Shown one piece after another: positions 57,122 through 64,000 of a stretch of 64,000 nt of DNA. The DNA is from Deltaproteobacteria bacterium. GTDB taxonomy: Bacteria; Myxococcota_C; UBA6777. The DNA lies in contig SBHC01000079.1 in assembly GCA_006226375.1 (NCBI GenBank), positions 186,001 to 250,000 on the forward strand, read 5' to 3'. A program made the position numbers and the translations under genes. Numbering within the stretch: the stretch's first letter is position 1; every line of letters begins with the position of its first letter. The notes under the pieces were generated by a model. That model was not told where the DNA came from. It saw nothing but the letters and a program-made list of their open reading frames with translations, and did no database searches.

Positions 57122-58114
57122 ATGAACAAACAATCCGCCGCAGTTCGTCCCGATCCCACTTTTTTGCGAAAGGCTGCCATTGTGAACGGCGGCGTGGTCG
57201 ATCACTCAGGCTCTGTGTTCATCGAGCCTATCCCAGACTTTGACCTGGATCGTACGATCTTCCAAACACTCAAAGGCGCGCTCCCTCGCTTTGTCCAAAA
57301 GTCGCGCATCGCCAAAGAGGTGTTCTGGAAGGACCATGTTGCCTCCCAAATACAGCAAAGCTACGACAGAATCCGCGAGAACATCGAGCTTCCTGAGATC
57401 AGCTCGGACCTCTTGACCTTCCTGGTGAAGGAATGTGACTTTGACGTGGAGCACGCAGAAGGCTCGTTCCTGGATCACCTGTATTTTGGATTCGAATACT
57501 GCACCCAGCACTACAAAGAGCAGTCACCGATGGTGATGTTGCTTCACTCCATTCTGGGAACAGGGACCAACACCTTTGCGATGAAGGCCGAGAAGATTCC
57601 TGAGCTGGAAACCTTAATCAATGACTTCGAGTTTCGCCAAACCGAAGCGTTTCCGAGCGTTCTGCGGTTGCTCTACAACGGAACGCTTCGCAAGGAGCTG
57701 CGCGACAACCTCCACCGCGTCAACGACTTGAAAGAGATCCGATTCCACCGTGTGATCGACAACAAGTTGATTGAGATGACAGGCGAAGACCTCTGGATTC
57801 AACTCAACTACCAGCTTGTCCATATCATCGACTTTTTGCCCGCAGCCAACTGGCTGGCTCACAAAAGCGACACCTCCTACATCATCTTCACGGATCTCTA
57901 CGACTTGCTGGAGAAAGCGGGCAAGAGAGATGCCCATGTAAACTACAACCCGTCCCAAGCTTCCAACCAGCTTGTCGGAGAGAAGCACAGCCTTGGAAGC
58001 TGGCTGGTCACGAAGATTCCTCCCTCGTTTACGGAGCGTACCGCGGCCAAGGCGATCAACTCGTTCTCCTCACGAATCGGTCACGACCTCAAGTACGAGA
58101 TTGTTTGGTCCTAA
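57122..58114 (+). CDS. hypothetical protein, family not recognised
   Basis: 330 aa with an AAAGGA box. No signal peptide or membrane helix. It is acidic-basic mixed and predicted mainly helical (LRKAAIVNGGVV near the start, SFLDHLYFGFEYCTQHYKEQSP mid-protein, KIPPSFTERTAAKAINSFSS near the end). No catalytic motif was identified. It is followed by a GNAT acetyltransferase gene 79 bp downstream on the same strand. Real gene by length, ribosome-binding site and codon use; function unknown. Confidence 0.7.
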   Translation: MNKQSAAVRPDPTFLRKAAIVNGGVVDHSGSVFIEPIPDFDLDRTIFQTLKGALPRFVQKSRIAKEVFWKDHVASQIQQSYDRIRENIELPEISSDLLTFLVKECDFDVEHAEGSFLDHLYFGFEYCTQHYKEQSPMVMLLHSILGTGTNTFAMKAEKIPELETLINDFEFRQTEAFPSVLRLLYNGTLRKELRDNLHRVNDLKEIRFHRVIDNKLIEMTGEDLWIQLNYQLVHIIDFLPAANWLAHKSDTSYIIFTDLYDLLEKAGKRDAHVNYNPSQASNQLVGEKHSLGSWLVTKIPPSFTERTAAKAINSFSSRIGHDLKYEIVWS

Positions 58115-58193
58115 CGCCAGCAACCCAACCTCTCCTTCCCCCTTCCCTTTCCCGTTCCAACCGATTCATTCCTATCGAACATGCGAGGTTGTC

Positions 58194-58733
58194 GTGGCAT
58201 TCACCATTGCTCCAGTCCAACGCAACGAACTTAAACCTTTCATGGACTACATCCGGGATCACATGAGCGACAACGGTCATGGCGTCACGCCCTTGTTCCA
58301 GCCGCAATCCCGGCAAGATCCTTGGGACGACTCCAAGCTCCGAATCATGATGGGAACCGGCCTGTCCATTGAAGTCGGGCAAAAGGGATGGAGGGTGTTG
58401 TGGGTCGCCAAGAGTGACGATGGAGAGATCGTTGGACACGTCGATTTGCGCGGTCAGTCTGAGCCTTACACAGAGCACCGTGCGTTGTTGGGGATTGGCG
58501 TCCACAGGGAGTACCGACAGCAAGGGCTTGGAGGAAAGCTCCTTGCTACAGCTATAGCTTGGGCAGAAACGCAAGACACTCTAGATTGGATCGAGCTACG
58601 CTTTCTCAACACCAACCCTGCAGCAGGACGACTCTACCAAAAATATGGCTTCACCCTCCTCTGCACTATCGAGGATACCTTTCGGATCGACGGAGAATCG
58701 ATCGGCAACAACATCATGGTCAAGAAGCTATGA
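58194..58733 (+). CDS. GNAT-family N-acetyltransferase
   Basis: 179 aa from GTG 58194, which has a GCGAGG box; the frame is open further upstream into the preceding gene but without a good start. It shows the GNAT core: EIVGHVDLRGQ, RALLGIGVHREYRQQGLGGKLLATAI (acetyl-CoA P-loop, Q-x-x-G-x-G pattern), LDWIELRFLNTNPAAGRLYQKYGF. The acceptor substrate (amine of a protein or small molecule) cannot be told. It is convergent with the formate dehydrogenase operon, 13 bp between stops. Confidence 0.86.
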   Translation: MAFTIAPVQRNELKPFMDYIRDHMSDNGHGVTPLFQPQSRQDPWDDSKLRIMMGTGLSIEVGQKGWRVLWVAKSDDGEIVGHVDLRGQSEPYTEHRALLGIGVHREYRQQGLGGKLLATAIAWAETQDTLDWIELRFLNTNPAAGRLYQKYGFTLLCTIEDTFRIDGESIGNNIMVKKL

Positions 58734-58746
58734 GGAAGGTTGTTGA

Positions 58747-61536
58747 TTAACCTTCTTGTCGACCTTCGTTGACGTGGAAGAAGGCACCGGGGAAGTTAAC
58801 TTGGGGCTTCGACTCGGAGAGAGGTCTGACTTCAGCAGCGCAGACTTTGTATTCGGCGGTTCCAGTCAGGCAGTCTCCCTCCCCAGTGGTCAGAAGGTTG
58901 GCGCGTGCCTCTGCGAAGTGGAACGGTATCCAAATACATCCTGGTCGGACCTGACGAGAGAGTAACGCTCGACATGGAATCGCTCCCCGGCGCGAGCGAA
59001 CTTCCACCATATCACCGTCTTTGATGTTGCGCTGCCGGGCGTCGTAGGGATGGATCTCCACGAAAGCTTCAGGCTGTTTTGCGACCAGCCCTGGGCTTCG
59101 ACGTGTTTGGGTCGCGGCGTTGTAATGATACAGCGTTCGGCCTGTGGACAGAACCAGAGAGTATTCCTGGTCGGGCTGCTCCTTGGATGGCTTGTATTCC
59201 ACCGCTTGAAAGAGTCCGCGCCCACGCAGGATTTTTCCTTTGTGGAGGTACTGCGTGCCAGGATCATCAGGTGAGGTGCAAGGCCACTGAATACCGCCTT
59301 CTCTCGCAATCCGCTCGTGGCTAATTCCCGCAAACTTCGGGGCGTCTTTCACCATCTCTGCGTAGATTTGGGCAGGGCTCTCGTATTTCCACGACGCACC
59401 ACACGCATTGGCGAGATGAACAAGGATTTCCCAGTCAGCGCGGGCTTGACCGGGTGGGTCTAGCGCCTTTCGGACAAGCTGCACTCGACGCTCCGAGTTC
59501 GTGAACACACCATCCTTCTCAGCAAAGCAGGCGGCAGGAAACACCACGTCGGCGTACCGGGCTGTTTCGTTGAGAAAGATGTCTTGCAGCACAACAAAGT
59601 CGATGTGGTTGAGGCCCTCTTCCAGATGGCTCACGTCAGGCTCGGACAATACGATGTCCTCGCCCATCACGAAGAGACCTTTGATGTCGCTCCCCACCCG
59701 CTTCATCATCTGGTTGAGGTTGAGGCCGGGTTCTCCCGACAGAGGAACACCCCAGGAGTCTTCGTACTTCGCCTGAGCATCGGGGTCATCGACGCGTTGG
59801 TAGCCTGGATAGAAAACTGGAGAGGCTCCTGCGTCGTTGGCTCCTTGCACGTTGTTTTGTCCGCGCAAAGGATTCAAGCCTGTGGAGGCATGACCGAGGT
59901 GTCCTGTCATCAGAACAAGGTTGGAGAGAGCGTACACATTGTCGGTTCCATGTGTGTGCTCTGTGATGCCCAAAGTGTAGTAGATACCGGCTTTGGGTGT
60001 GGTCGCGTACTCTCGGGCTGTGGCGCGAATGTCTTCCGCAGGAACTCCTGTGACTTCTTCCGCTTTCTCCGGCGTGTACGACTTGACCGCTTCACACACC
60101 TTCTCAAAACCCTCTGTGTTCTCCTCCACAAACTTGGCATCGTATAGCTTCTCTTCCACGATAACATGAGCCATCGCGTTAAGGAGCCATACATCCGTGC
60201 CAGGCATCAACTTAAGGTGTCGCTTTGCCATGCTGGTGAGCCAGATGGACCGAGGGTCTGCGACCACAAGGGTTGCCCCTCGCAGAACAGCCTGTTTCAT
60301 TTCCATCCCAATGATGGGGTGAGCTTCTGTTGTGTTACTGCCAATGACAAACAAGAAGTCGGCGTCTCGAATCTCGCCGATCGAGTTGGTCATTGCGCCA
60401 GCACCGAAGGTTGTGACCAGACCGGCCACAGTGGGAGCGTGTCACGTTGCGGCACATTGATGGACGTTGTTGGTCCCAAACACCGCCCTCGATAGCTTCT
60501 GCACCAGATAGTTTTCTTCTACGGTACAGCGAGAAGAGGAAACAAAGCCAAGAGAGTCACTGCCATGTTCTGCCTGAACCTTTCGCAAACCGGCGGCTGC
60601 CACGCGCAAGGCCTCCTCCCAAGTCGCTTCATGGAGGAGCCCATCGTCTCCTCGAACGAGCGGCGTTTTGAGGCGGTCTTCGTGGTGAATGAAGTCATAG
60701 GCAAAGCGCCCCTTCACGCACAAGTTCCCATCGTTGGTGGTTGTGCCAGGAGGGGGGGATGTGACCTTCACCACATGAGCGGGCTTCCCGTTGGCAGGCG
60801 TCACGTTGAGGTCCATCTGGCAGCCCACGCCGCAGTAGTTGCATGTGGTCCGAACCTTCGACAGCTGTCGCTCAGGAGCATCGTTCGCCACCAGCGGCAT
60901 CTTCTCGGTCATAGCACCTGTGGGGCAGACATCAATGCAGCCACCGCACATTTCACAGCTAGAGTCGAGCAAGGAGCGTTCATCCACGGTAGAGATCGTG
61001 GTGTGAGCGCCACGTTGGGCCAGGGAGATCGCGCTGACAGCCTCGACTTCATCGCAGTACCGGGTGCATCGCGCGCACAGGATGCACTTGTCTTCGAGAA
61101 ACTGGATGAATCGATTGGCGTCGTTGGGACGTCCTGCTCGAACAGGCTCCATGTGCGGCCAGTCGGTGGGAGCTTCGACGGCTGTCGCCATATCGTGCAA
61201 CTCACAGGGCGCGCCGGTTTCACAGTCGCTGTGGTCTTTGGGATGATCGGTCAGGTACAAAGCGAGCAAGGTCTTGCGGTGCCGGTCAATCCGAGGACTT
61301 TCGGTGGTAATGTTCATCCCGTCCGTAGCTTGGGTCGCACAAGACGGTGCCATCCGACGCCACCCATCAATTTCTACCAGACACGTACGGCAAGCCCCTG
61401 CCGGCTTCAGCCTTGGGTCATGGCACAGGGTGGGAATCGAAACCCCGTGTTTTTCGGCGAGTTCCAGGATGGTATCTCCCTCTTCAAAGGGAACCTCCTG
61501 ACCGTTGAGAGTGATTTTGTTGGTTTTATCGCTCAT
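58747..61536 (-). CDS. fdhA: NAD-linked formate dehydrogenase catalytic subunit, selenocysteine-containing (in-frame UGA)
   Basis: 929 aa when the TGA at 60442-60444 is read as selenocysteine (residue 365). The frame is continuous across it: NNVHQCAAT-U-HAPTVAGLVTTFG, which matches the active-site loop of Sec formate dehydrogenases. A SECIS hairpin follows at 60412-60430. The start is ATG 61536; a TTG two codons upstream is also in frame. The N-terminus carries a NuoG-like [2Fe-2S] domain (Cys38, 49, 52, 66), a HSDCETGAPC region, two [4Fe-4S] clusters (CILCARCTRYCDEV, CEMCGGCIDVCPTGAM) and a Mo/W-bis-MGD [4Fe-4S] site (TTCNYCGVGCQMDL). The C-terminal part is the molybdopterin dinucleotide-binding domain. 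It overlaps fdhB by 11 bp. Gene callers would split it in two at the UGA. Confidence 0.93.
60412..60444 (-). promoter_or_regulatory. bacterial SECIS element and UGA selenocysteine codon
   Basis: The UGA is at 60444-60442 on the minus strand. Exactly 18 nt later comes an apical loop GGTCT (60423-60419), closed by a perfect 7-bp stem with one G-U wobble: TGTGGCC (60430-60424) with GGTCACA (60418-60412). E. coli fdhF uses the same 18-nt spacing and the same GGUCU loop for SelB recognition. Together with the family active-site match this makes selenocysteine insertion very likely. Confidence 0.9.
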
Positions 61537-63130
61537 GTTCAAACTCTTCTGGAAACCAACGCAGCGCGCTGGTCAAAGGTAAGGGGGCTGTTTGACCCAG
61601 GCCGCAGATCGACCCTTCGTTCATTTGCCAGGCAACATCGGCCACCTGCGCAAGATGGGCTGCACTTTGTTCGTCCTTTGTGTCCACCAGGAACTTGTCC
61701 ACTTGCTCTCGCAAGAATCGTGAGCCGATGCGGCAGGGAGCACATTGGCCGCAGCTTTCCACTTCAAAAAACTTCAGCTGTTGCCGGGCAGCCCAGACCA
61801 TATCGACGGTGTCATTAAGCACGACAACTCCAGCCGAACCCAACATCGAACCGACTTCACCCAAGGACTTAAAACCCAAGGGTCGGTTGCGCTCTGACGC
61901 AGGCAAAAACCCTGAGCTGGCCCCTCCAGGCGAAAAGGCTTTAAGTGTTCCAACGTAACCGCCTGCGGCCTCCACAAGCTCGTCCAACGAGACACCCAAA
62001 GGTAGCTCGTACACGCCAGGCTTTGCGACATGACCGCTGATCGAAAACAACTTGGTGCCGGGCTCTGTGCGTCCTAACTCTCGGAACCAGGCCCCTCCCC
62101 GCTCCAGGATGGCCGGGACACATGCGATGCTCTCCACGTTGTGAATCAGAGTCGGCTTGCCCCACAACCCCTGGCTTGTAGGATACGGAGGACGCAAGCG
62201 AGGCATCCCCCGCTTTCCCTCCAAAGCTTCCAACAACGCGGTCTCTTCACCACAAATGTAAGCGCCGTGTCCAGCGTGCATGTGGAACTTGATTCCTGGA
62301 TACAGGTCTCGTTGTTCGACCTCAGCGATGGCCTGGGTGAGGGAGTTCCAGGGTTGGTCAAACTCACCACGGAGATAACAATACACATCGCTGGCGCCTA
62401 CAGTTGCGGCAGCGATGGCCAAACCTTCCAGGACGGTGTCTGGCCGACGAATCAGGACCTCACGATCCTTGAACGTGCCCGGTTCGCCTTCATCAGCGTT
62501 GAGAACGACGTAGCGTGTGGGCTCCGATTCCGCGCAGATAGCCCGCCATTTGATGGCAGCAGGAAAGCCTGCGCCTCCGCGTCCTTGAAGCCCAGACTCT
62601 TCCAACATGCTCAAGACGGCTTCGGGTCCCAAGCCAAGGGCCTTTTGAAACGACAAGCCCTCGTAGCCAACGGGCAAATGCAAGCGATTGGCAAGCTCAT
62701 CAGGTCCCTTCTCCAGAGGCCCGATATGACTGCTCCATGCACCACCCCGCTCCGACTCCAGCTCTTCCCATTGCCCCTGCGAGCGGTCGATATCTTGGAG
62801 GGAGAGACCGGGCAGCGTTTGTCGGTCTTTCAGCACGGGAACCATTTGATCGCAAGCAGCCAGACACGAGCACCCCGTTGCAGGGAGGCCAGCGTCTTTG
62901 GCGTACTCCAGGAGTTCTTTGGCTCCGGCCAGTCGGCAAGTTAAGCCCTGACACACCCGAACTTTGTGCTCCGGGTCGGACAACAGATGGAAGAAGCTGC
63001 TGGCCCCATAGACCTTGGCTTCGGGCACTCCCGTATCCGAAGCGACCTCCCCCGAAACTCCTTTCAGCAAGCCTCCTGCCTCTTGCACCTTCTCTAAGAT
63101 GGAGGCCATGTTTTCTTGCTTTTTGTTCAT
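61526..63130 (-). CDS. fdhB: formate dehydrogenase NAD-reducing subunit, fused FdsG/FdsB (NuoE-NuoF-like)
   Basis: 534 aa from ATG 63130 (GGAAG box); ATG 63145 five codons earlier is possible. Residues 1-125 are a NuoE-like thioredoxin-fold [2Fe-2S] domain (VCQGLTCRLAG and GCSCLAACDQM, C-x4-C and C-x3-C). The rest is NuoF-like: GRGGAGFPAAIKWRAI (FMN/NADH-binding), LNADEGEPGTFKDRE, GEETALLEALEGKRG, an SLBB-like segment, and CGQCAPCRIGSR with a later Cys for the N3 [4Fe-4S] cluster. It passes electrons from FdhA to NAD+. In FdsGBA enzymes the E-like and F-like parts are separate proteins; here they are fused. Confidence 0.9.
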   Translation of the reverse strand: MNKKQENMASILEKVQEAGGLLKGVSGEVASDTGVPEAKVYGASSFFHLLSDPEHKVRVCQGLTCRLAGAKELLEYAKDAGLPATGCSCLAACDQMVPVLKDRQTLPGLSLQDIDRSQGQWEELESERGGAWSSHIGPLEKGPDELANRLHLPVGYEGLSFQKALGLGPEAVLSMLEESGLQGRGGAGFPAAIKWRAICAESEPTRYVVLNADEGEPGTFKDREVLIRRPDTVLEGLAIAAATVGASDVYCYLRGEFDQPWNSLTQAIAEVEQRDLYPGIKFHMHAGHGAYICGEETALLEALEGKRGMPRLRPPYPTSQGLWGKPTLIHNVESIACVPAILERGGAWFRELGRTEPGTKLFSISGHVAKPGVYELPLGVSLDELVEAAGGYVGTLKAFSPGGASSGFLPASERNRPLGFKSLGEVGSMLGSAGVVVLNDTVDMVWAARQQLKFFEVESCGQCAPCRIGSRFLREQVDKFLVDTKDEQSAAHLAQVADVAWQMNEGSICGLGQTAPLPLTSALRWFPEEFEHER

Positions 63131-63199
63131 GCTTGTATCTTCCATTCTCCAGTAGGGTCCGACAACAACATCGAAACGAGCGGGGTTTTAGAAGGCCAC

Positions 63200-64000
63200 C
63201 TAGCTCCACAGCTCGCGTTGCAAGCCATCAAACAGTTTCTGGGCAGACAAGGCTGAGGGTAGTCCTGCCAAATCGACCATGGTCTGGGAAGGTTCGCTCT
63301 GTATTTGTTGGCCGAGCTCTGCCACAGCTTCACGTTGAAGTTGGTCCTTTTTGGCTTGTTGTGCAGAAGTGAGTTGCGGAGAGATCCAGGCATCCACTTC
63401 CCATGAGAGCGCGGCATGACCAGACTCTTCTTCAGCGATTCGGCCCATCACAGCGCGAACTTCGGGCGAGACAGAATGAAGCGACTGCCAATGAGCTGCC
63501 AAAGGAGCGTAGGTTTCACGAACACAGCCTTCCACTGCATTTTCGTAAGCTATCTCTTCCAACGAGCGAACCGGCTGAGGATCAACCGACACTTCCGGCG
63601 CTTCGGCGCCAAACATTTGGGTCAACAATGCGGTCATCTCGGCGTGTTCTTTCTCTTCCTGCACAGCTTGCCAAGCCCGTTCAATGAAGCCCTGTGGAGC
63701 GCTGTGGGTTTCCAACTCCAACGCAAGCACCTCAAACGCAACAACAGCAGCTTGCTCCAAGAAACAAAGCTTCGCAAAGTACTGCCCCAACTCGTTGGTG
63801 ACATCGGTTTGTTCTTGGGGTTGGAGTCCTGCTGGGAGGCGACCGCCCACACACACCTGGTACACTTCGTATTCACAGATCAATGCGTTCTGCAACGTGC
63901 TCGATGTGTTGTTCTCTGACGATTGCAACAATGTCGTGACTTCGCAGCGACGGACTTCCCCCAAAGACCAAGGCTGCCAAGCTGATTCATCTTGCAGTCG
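63200..64000 (-). CDS. ferritin-like di-iron protein, N-terminus cut by window edge
   Basis: The frame is open through base 64000, so the visible 266 codons lack the true start; a TTG at 63964 is not a convincing start. The C-terminal two-thirds show the ferritin-like four-helix pattern with two E..ExxH pairs: FLEQAAVVAFEVLALELETH, then EEKEHAEMTALLTQMF, and later YENAVEGCVRETYAPL, then EEESGHAALSWEVDAW. These Glu/His residues could hold a di-iron centre. The gene lies 54-70 bp upstream of fdhB on the same strand. Function unknown; an oxygen- or metal-related partner of the formate dehydrogenase is only a guess. Confidence 0.68.
   Translation of the reverse strand, partial: RLQDESAWQPWSLGEVRRCEVTTLLQSSENNTSSTLQNALICEYEVYQVCVGGRLPAGLQPQEQTDVTNELGQYFAKLCFLEQAAVVAFEVLALELETHSAPQGFIERAWQAVQEEKEHAEMTALLTQMFGAEAPEVSVDPQPVRSLEEIAYENAVEGCVRETYAPLAAHWQSLHSVSPEVRAVMGRIAEEESGHAALSWEVDAWISPQLTSAQQAKKDQLQREAVAELGQQIQSEPSQTMVDLAGLPSALSAQKLFDGLQRELWS

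Noticed and set aside
58747-60429. Separate 560-aa molybdopterin oxidoreductase starting at GTG 60429
   Set aside because: It begins inside the active-site loop just after the UGA; the upstream frame supplies the rest of the same enzyme.

Overview
The window looks like chromosomal DNA of a moderately AT-rich (GC near 50-55%) member of the Myxococcota / former Deltaproteobacteria. The inference rests on many very large secreted Cys-rich or cadherin-like repeat proteins, two C-termini of the GCGC + hydrophobic helix + Arg-rich type (MYXO-CTERM-like), MopE-type metal-binding motifs, WD40 and vWA lipoproteins, ECF sigma/anti-sigma pairs, and a bacterial sterol gene set. No rRNA, tRNA, CRISPR array, insertion sequence or prophage was seen.

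Layout. (1) 1-5641: sterol locus with squalene monooxygenase (cut by the left edge), an oxidosqualene cyclase with cycloartenol-type active-site residues, a GbsR/MarR-like regulator and squalene synthase. (2) 5952-12144: a translationally coupled exporter (HlyD-type fusion protein, C39-peptidase ABC transporter, second ABC transporter) with no recognisable cargo gene. (3) 12217-30233: surface-protein region with a 2165-aa cadherin/PKD-like protein, a small Cys-rich lipoprotein, a minus-strand group (barrel-like protein, ECF sigma, FecR-type anti-sigma, lipoprotein), and a 2006-aa vWA/MopE/Cys-module protein. (4) 30844-40258: two conserved hypotheticals, then two paralogous WD40 lipoproteins bracketing an ECF sigma / anti-sigma / secreted caspase-barrel operon, then a vWA lipoprotein. 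(5) 40522-48612: a 1463-aa lipoprotein with 22 exact 43-residue repeats and a Gly-rich end, then a minus-strand group with a PrsW-like membrane protease. (6) 48745-58733: radical SAM protein, hybrid histidine kinase, a small lipoprotein gene broken by an amber codon, a REC-PAS-GGDEF-EAL protein, a NADAR protein, an unknown protein and a GNAT acetyltransferase. (7) 58747-64000: NAD-linked formate dehydrogenase whose catalytic subunit is read through an in-frame UGA as selenocysteine, preceded by a ferritin-like protein cut by the right edge.

How the parts fit. The three sterol enzymes form a consecutive route from farnesyl diphosphate to squalene, to 2,3-oxidosqualene, to a protosterol. The formate dehydrogenase pair couples formate oxidation to NAD+. 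The two ECF loci share a plan: sigma factor, membrane anti-sigma, and a secreted protein ending in a beta-rich barrel-like domain. Much of the remaining coding capacity goes to secreted or outer-surface repeat proteins.

Four items need care because simple ORF calling mishandles them: the squalene monooxygenase running off the left edge, the selenocysteine-interrupted fdhA, the amber-broken lipoprotein at 53607-53900, and the ferritin-like gene running off the right edge.
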